Shown: one piece after another, positions 34,320 through 41,688 of the stretch
How the letters are laid out: the number at the start of each line of letters is the position of its first letter
Numbering within the stretch: position 1 is the first letter of the stretch
DNA from: Candidatus Sphingomonas phytovorans
GTDB taxonomy: Bacteria; Pseudomonadota; Alphaproteobacteria; Sphingomonadales; Sphingomonadaceae
Length of the DNA: 64,000 nt
Assembly: GCA_029202385.1 (NCBI GenBank)
Contig: CP119314.1
Coordinates: 4,887,001 to 4,951,000 of the forward strand
Direction of reading: 5' to 3'
Translations under genes and position numbers: made by a program
The notes under the pieces: generated by a model
What the model was told of the DNA's origin: nothing
Databases searched by the model: none
Seen by the model: the letters and a program-made list of their open reading frames with translations, nothing else

Positions 34320-35582
34320 ATGACCCGACCCGTTCAGCCCGCCACCGCCTCGAGGATTGCCCCCAGGATCGCAGGCACCACGCTCGGCGCGATCCTGCTG
34401 GCGACGGGCGCGTTTGCGCAGACTGCGCCGCCGACAAGGGGCCCGGCGGCGAACGGCGCGCCTGCCTGGTTCATGCAGGGTTCGTTCCCCGATCCCGGCG
34501 GGCGCACCTCGGTCGACGCCAATGGCGTGGTGACTGTCCTGCCGCGCCCCGAAGGCGCGCCCTTCGCGGCCGGCGCGCGTCCTGCGGCCGTGCAGGGCTG
34601 CAGCCACACCACCGTCTGCCAGAACCGCAACGGCCCGAAGCGCGGCGACATGCAGCGAGTCCAGTGGGAACAGAAGCTGGGCTACAGGTTCACCTATCCC
34701 ATCCAGCTTCCGCCGGGCATTGGCGGCGTGCCTGCGGTCGCGCTCGATTCGAAGAACAATCTCTGGGTGTTCCAGCGCAAGCCGGCCGGCAGCGCGCAAC
34801 TCCTGCGCTATTCGCCCGCCGGCAAGCTGACCCAGTCGATCGGTGATGATGTGGTCGGCCATGCTGACAAGGCGCACGGCATGGCGATCGATGCCGACGA
34901 CAATATCTGGGTGCTCGATACCGCCAACGCCACCGCGAAGAAAGTCAGCCCCGATGGCAGGCTTCTCCAGACGATCGGCGTGTCGGGCCAGCCGGGCGAC
35001 TGGGACGAGGCGAAGGGCCAGCGGCTGCTGTGGGAACCCGTGATGATCGCTTTCGGGCCGAAGGGCGACATCTACATCGCCCAGGGGCATGGCAATGAAA
35101 GCCCGAACGTCGTGGATTCGGATAACCCGACCAACAATATCGGCGCGTCGCGGGTCCTGCACCTCGACAGGAACGGCAACTACATAGGCCAGTGGTTCGG
35201 CCACAATGTCGGCGAGGGCAAGTTCGTCAACGCCCATGCGCTAGGCATCGACCCGACCAACGGCGATGTATGGGTCGGCGACCGGGAGGATTATCGCATC
35301 GTCGTCTATAACAGCCGGGGCCAGTTCCTGCGCACGATGCAGACCCGCAACCTGGTCTGCGCGATCCAGTTCGACCGCGACGGCAATCCCTGGATGGCGA
35401 GTGGCCAGGACGGCCAGTTCCTGAAGCTGACGCGCGACGGCAGGGTGGTCGGCGCGGTCGGCAACGGCATGGGTATCGGCCCGGGCCAGTTCATCGAGGC
35501 GAGCTACTGGGTGTTCGACAAGCAGAACAACATGTGGGCCGGCGATACCAGTGTCGGCCGCGTCACCCGCATCGCGAAATAA
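34320..35582 (+). CDS. exported NHL-type beta-propeller, amidating-lyase-like
   Basis: A 420-residue protein with a signal peptide (cleavage after AFA, about residue 37) and a six-bladed propeller built from NHL-like repeats such as AHGMAIDADDNIWVLDTAN, AHALGIDPTNGDVWVGDRED and AIQFDRDGNPWMASGQDG. It resembles the peptidyl-alpha-hydroxyglycine alpha-amidating-lyase (PAL) family, which in bacteria has no proven reaction. Cys pair in CSHTTVCQN near residue 95. The start has AGGAGAGAG upstream. The protein is exported and lies in the GntR cluster, with an operator-like site upstream. It could bind or cleave the pathway substrate in the periplasm. Confidence 0.85.
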   Translation: MTRPVQPATASRIAPRIAGTTLGAILLATGAFAQTAPPTRGPAANGAPAWFMQGSFPDPGGRTSVDANGVVTVLPRPEGAPFAAGARPAAVQGCSHTTVCQNRNGPKRGDMQRVQWEQKLGYRFTYPIQLPPGIGGVPAVALDSKNNLWVFQRKPAGSAQLLRYSPAGKLTQSIGDDVVGHADKAHGMAIDADDNIWVLDTANATAKKVSPDGRLLQTIGVSGQPGDWDEAKGQRLLWEPVMIAFGPKGDIYIAQGHGNESPNVVDSDNPTNNIGASRVLHLDRNGNYIGQWFGHNVGEGKFVNAHALGIDPTNGDVWVGDREDYRIVVYNSRGQFLRTMQTRNLVCAIQFDRDGNPWMASGQDGQFLKLTRDGRVVGAVGNGMGIGPGQFIEASYWVFDKQNNMWAGDTSVGRVTRIAK

Positions 35583-35588
35583 CCCCAT

Positions 35589-35628
35589 GTACCGGCCGGC
35601 TGGCACCCCCATGCGAGCCGGCCGGTAC
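35589..35628. terminator. hairpin after beta-propeller gene
   Basis: A perfect 13-bp inverted repeat (GTACCGGCCGGCT / AGCCGGCCGGTAC) with a 14-base loop begins 7 bases after the stop codon. It is the likely terminator of the right half of the cluster. Confidence 0.65.
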
Positions 35629-35644
35629 GTCCGGCGGGCTGTTC

Positions 35645-35713
35645 TGGAACACCTCCCGGGAGGTGTTCCAAATCGGCCCCGGAGGTGTTCCACATTGCTT
35701 TTCGGGTGTTCCA
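35645..35713. repeat. palindrome and phased GGTGTTCCA repeats
   Basis: A perfect 26-bp palindrome (35645-35670; half TGGAACACCTCCC) ends in GGTGTTCCA. The same 9-mer recurs at 35684-35692 and 35705-35713, giving three direct copies 22 and 21 bases apart, about two helical turns. A regulatory array for the following winged-helix gene is likely; a degraded hairpin terminator is the alternative, but no T-run follows. Confidence 0.6.
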
Positions 35714-35893
35714 TGGCGCACGTCCCGCTCATCCGGATGGGTGGGCGCTGATCCCTCCAATATCGACTTATTCCCCGCATCCTCTCAATAAAGGGCGGAA
35801 TTCCGTCGATTATTACCTCCAAATCTCGTTATTTTAGCGCCTCGGGCGCCCCACGGGTTGCTGGCGCTTGTTGAATGGCGCAGGTGACGCGGT

Positions 35894-35908
35894 GGAACAC
35901 GGTGTTCC
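35894..35908. promoter_or_regulatory. palindromic operator-like site GGAACAC-G-GTGTTCC
   Basis: A perfect 15-bp palindrome built from the same half-sites as the array at 35645-35713 lies 72 bp upstream of the winged-helix regulator start. Autoregulation is the natural guess. Confidence 0.6.
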
Positions 35909-35979
35909 GACTTTGGCATAACGTGGATTCCCGCATTGTTCCTTATAGTTGCGGGGTCGCCGGGAATGGGGGAACCAAT

Positions 35980-36357
35980 ATGCTGATCCAGGAATTGCCG
36001 GTCGCTCATATGCGGGTCGGTCTGCGTACCGAATTCGGATTGATCGAAAAGGCACGCCATATCCACAACCAGCGCCGGCTTCGCGACGAAGTGCTCGGCA
36101 ACGAATTGTTCGGTGATCCGGGCTGGGACCTGATGCTCGATCTGTACATTGCCCAGGCGAGCGGCAAGCGCGTTTCGGTGACGAGCGCCGCGATCGGTTC
36201 GGGCAAGCCGATGTCGACCGGGTTGCGCTGGGTGAAACTGCTGATCGAGCGCTCACTCGTGGTGCGCGAGGCCGATCCTTATGACGGCCGTCGCTCCTAT
36301 CTCCGCCTGACGTCGAGCGCCTTTGACGCGATGGAGGATTTCCTCGCGCGCTGTTGA
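35980..36357 (+). CDS. MarR-like winged-helix regulator
   Basis: A 125-residue protein of the sphingomonad winged-helix type: N-terminal helix (RTEFGLIEKARHIHNQRRLR), then WDLMLDLYIAQASGKRVSVT, the recognition region STGLRWVKLLIERSLVVRE and the wing DPYDGRRSYLRLTSS. No ligand domain beyond this fold. The ATG at 35980 has GGGGGAA 7 bases upstream, so the longer open frame from 35875 is rejected. Repeats of GGTGTTCC upstream (35645-35713 and 35894-35908) are its probable binding sites. It is followed by galE after a hairpin at 36417-36465. The regulated function is unknown. Confidence 0.82.
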   Translation: MLIQELPVAHMRVGLRTEFGLIEKARHIHNQRRLRDEVLGNELFGDPGWDLMLDLYIAQASGKRVSVTSAAIGSGKPMSTGLRWVKLLIERSLVVREADPYDGRRSYLRLTSSAFDAMEDFLARC

Positions 36358-36416
36358 GTGTTGACGGCGTCCGACGTGTCCTGACGCCCGGTTTGGATGC
36401 ATCTTTTGGATAGCAG

Positions 36417-36465
36417 GGGCCTGCATCCAGCCTCCGCAGCCGTTGCGAAGGCCGGATGCAGGCCC
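36417..36465. other. hairpin in the leader before galE
   Basis: A perfect 12-bp inverted repeat (GGGCCTGCATCC / GGATGCAGGCCC) with a 25-base loop that can pair further (GCCT / AGGC). It lies between the winged-helix gene and galE, 31 bases before the galE start. It could terminate the first gene or fold in the galE leader. Confidence 0.5.
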
Positions 36466-36495
36466 TAACGCTCTCCCGGCTTGGGGGAGATGATG

Positions 36496-37491
36496 ATGCT
36501 GAACGGAACTGTGCTGGTAACGGGCGGGGCGGGCTATATCGGGAGCCACGCGGTTCTCGCACTGCTCGACGCCGGGCACCGCGTGGTCGTCGTCGACAAT
36601 CTCGTCACCGGCTTCGACTGGGCGGTCGATCCCCGCGCCACCCTGGTCCGGGCCAATATCGAGGATGACGACCCCGTCCGCGCCGCGATGCGCGAGCATG
36701 ATGTGCGTGCCGTCATGCATTTCGCCGGTTCGGTGGTGGTGCCGGAATCGGTCAGCGACCCGCTCAAATATTATCGCAACAACACCGTCGCCAGCCGCGC
36801 CCTGCTCGAAAGCGCGGTCGTTTGCGGGGTGCGGCATTTCATCTTCTCCTCGACCGCTGCCACCTATGGCACGCCCGAGAAGGTCCCGGTGGCCGAGGGG
36901 GATCCGCAGGTGCCGATCAACCCCTATGGCATGTCGAAGCTGATGACCGAGGCGATGCTGCGTGACGTCGCCGCGGCGCATCCGATCAACTTCGCGGCGC
37001 TGCGCTATTTCAACGTCGCCGGGGCGGATCCCAGGGGGCGGAGCGGCCAGTCGACCGCCGGGGCGACTCACCTGATCAAGGTCGCGGTCGAGGCGGCGAC
37101 CGGCAAGCGCGCCTCGGTCTCGGTGTTCGGCACTGATTTCGACACGCCCGACGGCACCGGCGTGCGCGATTATATCCATGTCAGCGATCTTGCCGCGGCG
37201 CATGTGGCGGCGCTCGACCTGCTGGTCGCGGAGCCGAGCCGTAATCATTTCCTCAACGCCGGCTACGGCCGCGGCTTCTCGGTGCAGCAGGTGCTCGACG
37301 CGGTCGACCGGGTCACCAACATGAAGATCGAGCGCCACCTCGAAGGCCGCCGCCCCGGTGACCCGGCCGAGCTCGTCGCCGACAATCGCGCGATCCTCGC
37401 CACGCTCGACTGGAAGCCGGCGCTCGACGATCTCGACACGATCGTGAAGGATGCGCTTGCCTGGGAACGGCTGCTGGAACAGCGCGGCTAG
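36496..37491 (+). CDS. galE: UDP-glucose 4-epimerase
   Basis: A 331-residue extended SDR that interconverts UDP-glucose and UDP-galactose. The NAD motif TGGAGYIGSH lies at the N-terminus, SSTAATYG and the catalytic pair in YGMSKLM follow, then NVAGADP and a C-terminal EGRRPGDPAELVADN typical of GalE. Three ATG codons stand in series at 36490-36498; the third (36496) has the best spacing to GGGAG. Cytoplasmic; it supplies UDP-galactose for surface polysaccharide. No exopolysaccharide genes are adjacent. A related UDP-sugar epimerase is the alternative. Confidence 0.92.
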   Translation: MLNGTVLVTGGAGYIGSHAVLALLDAGHRVVVVDNLVTGFDWAVDPRATLVRANIEDDDPVRAAMREHDVRAVMHFAGSVVVPESVSDPLKYYRNNTVASRALLESAVVCGVRHFIFSSTAATYGTPEKVPVAEGDPQVPINPYGMSKLMTEAMLRDVAAAHPINFAALRYFNVAGADPRGRSGQSTAGATHLIKVAVEAATGKRASVSVFGTDFDTPDGTGVRDYIHVSDLAAAHVAALDLLVAEPSRNHFLNAGYGRGFSVQQVLDAVDRVTNMKIERHLEGRRPGDPAELVADNRAILATLDWKPALDDLDTIVKDALAWERLLEQRG

Positions 37492-37502
37492 GGAACCGGG
37501 TT

Positions 37503-38060
37503 TTAACCCCCGAATCCGCGCCCGCCGCCGCCGAACCCGCCGCGCGAGATCACCGAACTACGCGACTGTATCCGCGTCGGCGCGCGCGCTGCTGGATTGA
37601 ACGCTTCCGACCCCACGCGCGTCCGCCCGGTCACATAGTCCCGGCTGACCATCCCGCCCGCGCCGCCATAATAGCCGCCGTCGCGGTCGCGATACATCGG
37701 CGCCCCGCGATAGCCGCCGGCATTGTTCAGCGCCTGGCCGATGATGAATCCGGTCAGCAGCGGCGTGAAAAAGCTGCCGCCATTCTCGTTGCGCGGCACG
37801 CACTGGGCGGCGCCGAACTGTTCCTCGCAGGTCTTGCGATCTTCGAAACGCGGCGCTGTCTTGGCATCGGCCTTGGCCGCCTCGGCATAGGCAGTCTCGC
37901 ACTGCGCCGCCGGGACGGTGCCGGCCGCGCGGCATTCAGCCACCGAGGTATAGCTGACCGCGTCGACCTGCTTGCCCGTATCGGAGAGTTCGCACGCGCT
38001 CAGCGAGAAGCCCGTGCCGGCCATCAGGCCGGTCAGGACGATGGATCTGGATCGCTTCAT
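37503..38060 (-). CDS. DUF1190 lipoprotein (YgiB/YjfM-like)
   Basis: A 185-residue lipoprotein (lipobox LSAC, Cys23) of the DUF1190 family: YTSVAECRAAGTVPAAQC, then ETAYAEAAKADAKTAPRFED and CEEQFGAAQCVP with conserved Cys, then a Gly/Arg/Ser-rich low-complexity tail. The start at 38060 gives the lipoprotein signal; the longer open frame upstream overlaps the DUF350 gene and is rejected. It is the last gene of the minus-strand half (DUF2491 - DUF350 - DUF1190) of a yjfIJKLMC-like cluster. Envelope-associated; function unknown. Confidence 0.88.
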   Translation of the reverse strand: MKRSRSIVLTGLMAGTGFSLSACELSDTGKQVDAVSYTSVAECRAAGTVPAAQCETAYAEAAKADAKTAPRFEDRKTCEEQFGAAQCVPRNENGGSFFTPLLTGFIIGQALNNAGGYRGAPMYRDRDGGYYGGAGGMVSRDYVTGRTRVGSEAFNPAARAPTRIQSRSSVISRGGFGGGGRGFGG

Positions 38061-38071
38061 CGCGGGTCCCT

Positions 38072-38485
38072 TCAGGAAGTCATGCAGGCGGCGTTGAGCA
38101 GCCCCACGCCGATCGAGATGCTTCCCATATAAATCGCCGCGGCAAGCTCGCCGCGTTCCACCCGTTCGCTCAGGTCCCGCATCACGACCCGGCGGACGAC
38201 GGTGAAGGTCACGATCTGGATCACGCCCGCCAGCACCGCCCATGCGGCGAACTCGATCAGGCTCACCGTGTTTTCCAAGGCTGAGGCGAGCGGCAGGATA
38301 TAGCCGAGCAGCGCGGCGCCCAGCGTGACCGCCGCCGCGACATTGCCGTCCCGGATCAGCTTGTGCTCGTTATAGGGTGTCGCCGCCTGGTAGATCACCT
38401 TGAACAGGATGGTGAAAACGCCCGCCGCGACGAAGGCGATGAGGAAGGCGAGCGCGTTCGCCTTGAAGCTGTGGGGATCGATCAT
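38072..38485 (-). CDS. DUF350 membrane protein (YjfL-like)
   Basis: A 137-residue inner-membrane protein with four predicted spans, a duplicated two-span unit: FLIAFVAAGVFTILFKVIYQ, AAVTLGAALLGYILPLASAL, FAAWAVLAGVIQIVTFTVVR and AIYMGSISIGVGLLNAACM. This is the DUF350 family. It lies 11 bases after the DUF2491 gene and 11 bases before the DUF1190 gene, on the same strand, as in the E. coli yjfK-yjfL-yjfM order. Function unknown; a membrane partner of the PspA-type protein encoded on the other strand is plausible. Confidence 0.9.
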   Translation of the reverse strand: MIDPHSFKANALAFLIAFVAAGVFTILFKVIYQAATPYNEHKLIRDGNVAAAVTLGAALLGYILPLASALENTVSLIEFAAWAVLAGVIQIVTFTVVRRVVMRDLSERVERGELAAAIYMGSISIGVGLLNAACMTS

Positions 38486-38496
38486 CGCATATCCTC

Positions 38497-39138
38497 TCAG
38501 GCCCGGAATTCGCCCAGTTCGAGCACGACGCCTAGCATGATCTCGAACGATACGTCACCGTTCTGGTTCTCCTGGTCGATCGCCAGCAGCAGCTCGATCC
38601 CGTCGCCCGACAGCTCGCGCGCGAACAACATGCTGGTCTGGAAGATGCGCCGGTCGACGATCCCGTCGCGGTCGTCGTGCAGCTCTTCCCAGAACGTCAC
38701 CGGTTCCTGTCGCGGGGCTTCCTCGCCGAACCAGAAGCGGCGATAATCGGGCAAGCCCGTGTCGGTGAAGGTGCGCGCCGTCAGCCGTTCGCGCCACGCC
38801 GCGCGCTCCGCCGGCGATCCCGGATAATAGCTCTGCCACGGCACGAACAGGGTGACGTCGGTCACTTCCTGTCCGGCGCGGTCGCTCGACACCGCCTGGA
38901 ACATCACGTCGTCGTCGGTATAGAAACGGTGGACAAAGCCTCCATCGTCGAGCTTCACCAGCCCCTGCGCCACGATCTGCAACGTATCGCCGTCGAACGG
39001 GAAGGTCAGCTCCGATCCGAATCGCCGCCACGCCAGCGGATCGAGCATGACGGTACGGCCGATCGTCACGTTGCGGATGGTGGGAATCGCGGAGTCCGCA
39101 AGCGCCTGCTTGCGGCCGAACAGACGGTCGAACATCAT
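38497..39138 (-). CDS. DUF2491 protein (YjfK-like)
   Basis: A 213-residue soluble protein of the DUF2491 family, starting MMFDRLFGRKQALADSAIPT and containing VHRFYTDDDVMFQAVSSDRA and a conserved YRRFWFGEE segment. The double ATG at 39135-39138 has GAGG just upstream; an in-frame start at 39165 is possible. It is the first gene of the minus-strand half of the cluster and diverges from the DUF2170 gene at 39307, so the 168-base gap should hold both promoters. No catalytic motif is evident; E. coli YjfK also has no settled function. Confidence 0.86.
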   Translation of the reverse strand: MMFDRLFGRKQALADSAIPTIRNVTIGRTVMLDPLAWRRFGSELTFPFDGDTLQIVAQGLVKLDDGGFVHRFYTDDDVMFQAVSSDRAGQEVTDVTLFVPWQSYYPGSPAERAAWRERLTARTFTDTGLPDYRRFWFGEEAPRQEPVTFWEELHDDRDGIVDRRIFQTSMLFARELSGDGIELLLAIDQENQNGDVSFEIMLGVVLELGEFRA

Positions 39139-39306
39139 GGCCTCGAATAGTGCGAAGCCCGCCATAGGCGCGCATGCGCCATCGTGGAAGGACCGGATGC
39201 GACGATCCGATGTGACGCCCAATGTAATGGGAGTGCTGGCACGGCGTGGCAAATCTTCTATGAGCGCCTATCTCACCGGCAGGATGTCGTTGAGCGGGAG
39301 AAGATC

Positions 39307-39747
39307 ATGACCGATATCGCCTGGACCGTTCGAACGCTGAAAGCGGCGCTGGATGGTACCGCGGCCATCGCCGCTGGGGAGTTCAGCCTGCGCGTCGTCG
39401 AAGGGGCCGATCCAGTCCTGCTCGCGACGATGCACAGCCAGGGCGACCTTGAGGTGTTCGTCAATGTCAGCGAGGCGCAGATCGCCGCCTCTGTGCTGCT
39501 CTGGCCATGCGACGAACAGCCCGATCGCCCCGCCTTCAACGAATTCCTCCTGAAGACGCAGAAGCTGGTGCCGCTCTCCAACTTCGGCATCGCCACTGTC
39601 GACGGCCGCGATTTCTACGAATTGTTCGGCGAGCTCGCCACCACGTCGCCGCTCGATACGATCGTGATCGAACTGCACACCCTGGCGGAAAACGCGATCG
39701 ATGCGGCCAGGGATCTGCGCGCAGCCTTCGCCCCGACCACCGCCTGA
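39307..39747 (+). CDS. DUF2170 protein (YjfI-like)
   Basis: A 146-residue protein of the DUF2170 family: DLEVFVNVSEAQIAASVLLW, followed by a conserved EFLLKTQKLVPLSNFGI and DGRDFYELFGEL. No signal or membrane segment. GGGAGAAG lies upstream of the ATG. It is followed after 19 bases by the PspA-family gene, as yjfI is by yjfJ in E. coli, and diverges from the DUF2491 gene. It probably acts together with the PspA-type protein; the mechanism is unknown. Confidence 0.87.
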   Translation: MTDIAWTVRTLKAALDGTAAIAAGEFSLRVVEGADPVLLATMHSQGDLEVFVNVSEAQIAASVLLWPCDEQPDRPAFNEFLLKTQKLVPLSNFGIATVDGRDFYELFGELATTSPLDTIVIELHTLAENAIDAARDLRAAFAPTTA

Positions 39748-39766
39748 TAACCCGTCCGGAGAGAGA

Positions 39767-40498
39767 ATGATGGCCATCTGGAGCAAACTTTTCACCCTCG
39801 GCCGCGCCGCCGGGAACGACGCCGCCGCCGCGGTGGTCGACGCCAATGCGCTGCGCATCCTCGATCAGGAGATCCGCGACGCCGACAAGGCGCAGGGCAA
39901 GGCGCGCGATGATCTCGCCGGCCTCGTCGCCCGCCGCCGCATCCTCGAGGCGGAGGTCGAGAGCTTCCAGTCCCAGGTCGCCAAATATGAGGGCTCGGCC
40001 CGCACCGCGGTCGAGAAGGGCAATATGGATCTCGCCCGCCAGGTCGCCCAGCGCATCGCGGATCTCGAACAGGATATCTCGATGAAGGCGCCGCAGGTCG
40101 CCGATATGCGCCAGGCCGAGGAGCAGATTCACACCGCCATCGCCGCGACCGACCGCAAGATCGAGCAGCTCCGCCGCGAGGTCGAGGTCGTGAAGGTCAA
40201 TGAATCGGTGCAGAAGGCCCAGGCCACCGTCGCCGCCAGCGGCGCGGGCAATTCGCTTGGCTCGGCCGCCGACAGCCTCGCGCGAATCCGCGAACGCCAG
40301 ATGATCCGCGGCGAGAAGCTTCGCGCCGCCGGCGAGCTTGAGGATCGCCGCACCGGTGCCGATCTCGATGAAAAGCTCCGCCTTGCGGGCATCCTGCCCG
40401 GCCAGTCTTCGGCCGACGATGTGCTCGCCCGCCTCGCGCCGCCCAAGCCGACGCTGCAGATCGAGCAGCGCCGCGACACTGACTCAACCGAGAGCTAA
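39767..40498 (+). CDS. PspA/IM30 family protein (YjfJ-like)
   Basis: A 243-residue coiled-coil protein: MMAIWSKLFTLGRAAGNDAA at the N-terminus, a long alpha-helical hairpin (about 30-160, with AQGKARDDLAGLVARRRILE and QVAQRIADLEQDISMKAPQV), and a C-terminal tail with LGSAADSLARIRERQMIRGE. PspA/IM30 proteins form ESCRT-III-like polymers on membranes and protect the inner membrane under stress. GGAGAGAG precedes the double ATG. It lies between the DUF2170 and glutathionylspermidine-synthase-like genes. Peripheral membrane location is inferred from the family. Confidence 0.9.
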   Translation: MMAIWSKLFTLGRAAGNDAAAAVVDANALRILDQEIRDADKAQGKARDDLAGLVARRRILEAEVESFQSQVAKYEGSARTAVEKGNMDLARQVAQRIADLEQDISMKAPQVADMRQAEEQIHTAIAATDRKIEQLRREVEVVKVNESVQKAQATVAASGAGNSLGSAADSLARIRERQMIRGEKLRAAGELEDRRTGADLDEKLRLAGILPGQSSADDVLARLAPPKPTLQIEQRRDTDSTES

Positions 40499-40508
40499 GG
40501 CGAAAACC

Positions 40509-41672
40509 ATGCGGCGCATCACGCTCGAGCCCCGTGCCGATTGGCGCGCCAAGGCTGATGCGATCGGCTTCGTCTATCACGACACAGGCGGCGCGCCTTA
40601 TTGGGACGAGAGCGCCGCCTATGTCTTCACGCTGGAGGAGATCGAGGAGCGGATCGAGCCCGCCGCCGAGCACCTTCACGCGCTCTGCCTCGATCTGGTC
40701 GAGCAGGTGGTGCGCGACGAGGCGCTGCTCACCCGGCTCGCCATCCCGGCGGAACAGCATGAGCTCGTCGCCGAATCCTGGCGTACCCGGCAGCCCTCGC
40801 TCTACGGCCGCTTCGATCTTGCCTATGACGGCACCGGTCCGGCGAAGCTCTACGAATACAACGCCGACACGCCGACCTCGGTGTTCGAATGCGCAACCTT
40901 CCAGTGGCTGTGGCTTGAGGAACTGCTGAAGGCCGGCACGCTGCCGGTGAACACCGACCAGTTCAACAGCCTGTTCGATCGCTTGCGCGATCGCTTCGCG
41001 ACGATCTTTCCGACCGGCGGCTTTGTCCATTTCTCCGCTGACGGTGACGCGGTGGAGGATCGCCAGACCGTCCGCTTCTTCGAGGACCTCGCGACTCAGG
41101 CGGGGATCGAGCCGAAATTCGTCAGGATGGGCGATATCGGCCTCAACGCCGACGGCAGGTTCGTCGACGCCGAGGGCTTCGAGCTCCAGGCGGCGTTCAA
41201 GCTCTACCCCTGGGAGTTCATGTTCCGCGAGGAATATGCGCCCAGGCTGGCCAAGGCCGGCGTGCGCTGGATCGAGCCGGCGTGGAAGGCGATCCTCTCC
41301 AACAAGGGCATCCTGCCGTTGCTGTGGGAACGGCATCCCGGCCATCCCAATCTGCTCCCCGCCTTTTTCGATGACGATCCCGCCGTCACGTCGCTCGGCA
41401 AGAATTATGTGCGCAAGCCGCTCTTCTCCCGCGAAGGTGCCAACATCCTCGTCTCGCGCGCCGGAACCGAGGAAACAGTGCTGGACGAAGGCTATGGCGC
41501 CGAGGGCAATATCCGCCAGGCCTATCACCCGCCAGCGATGTTCGATGGGCGCTACCCGGTGATCGGCGCGTGGATCGTCGGGGATGAGCCTGCCGGCATC
41601 GGCGTGCGCGAGGATGATGGCGTGGTGACGCGCAACCTCGCCCGGTTCGTGCCGCATTTTATCGAGGGGTAG
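40509..41672 (+). CDS. glutathionylspermidine synthase-like ligase (YjfC-like)
   Basis: A 387-residue ATP-grasp-type protein of the glutathionylspermidine synthase family, covering only the synthetase domain without the amidase half of E. coli Gsp. Features: YGRFDLAYDGTGPAKLYEYN, PTSVFECATFQWLW, WIEPAWKAILSNKGILPLLW, then KPLFSREGANI in the ATP-grasp region. In E. coli the counterpart yjfC closes the yjfIJKLMC run. It lies 10 bases after the PspA gene. It may couple an amine or amino acid to a peptide-like acceptor with ATP; the substrates are unknown. Confidence 0.9.
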   Translation: MRRITLEPRADWRAKADAIGFVYHDTGGAPYWDESAAYVFTLEEIEERIEPAAEHLHALCLDLVEQVVRDEALLTRLAIPAEQHELVAESWRTRQPSLYGRFDLAYDGTGPAKLYEYNADTPTSVFECATFQWLWLEELLKAGTLPVNTDQFNSLFDRLRDRFATIFPTGGFVHFSADGDAVEDRQTVRFFEDLATQAGIEPKFVRMGDIGLNADGRFVDAEGFELQAAFKLYPWEFMFREEYAPRLAKAGVRWIEPAWKAILSNKGILPLLWERHPGHPNLLPAFFDDDPAVTSLGKNYVRKPLFSREGANILVSRAGTEETVLDEGYGAEGNIRQAYHPPAMFDGRYPVIGAWIVGDEPAGIGVREDDGVVTRNLARFVPHFIEG

Positions 41673-41688
41673 CGGCCCCGTGGCCCGC

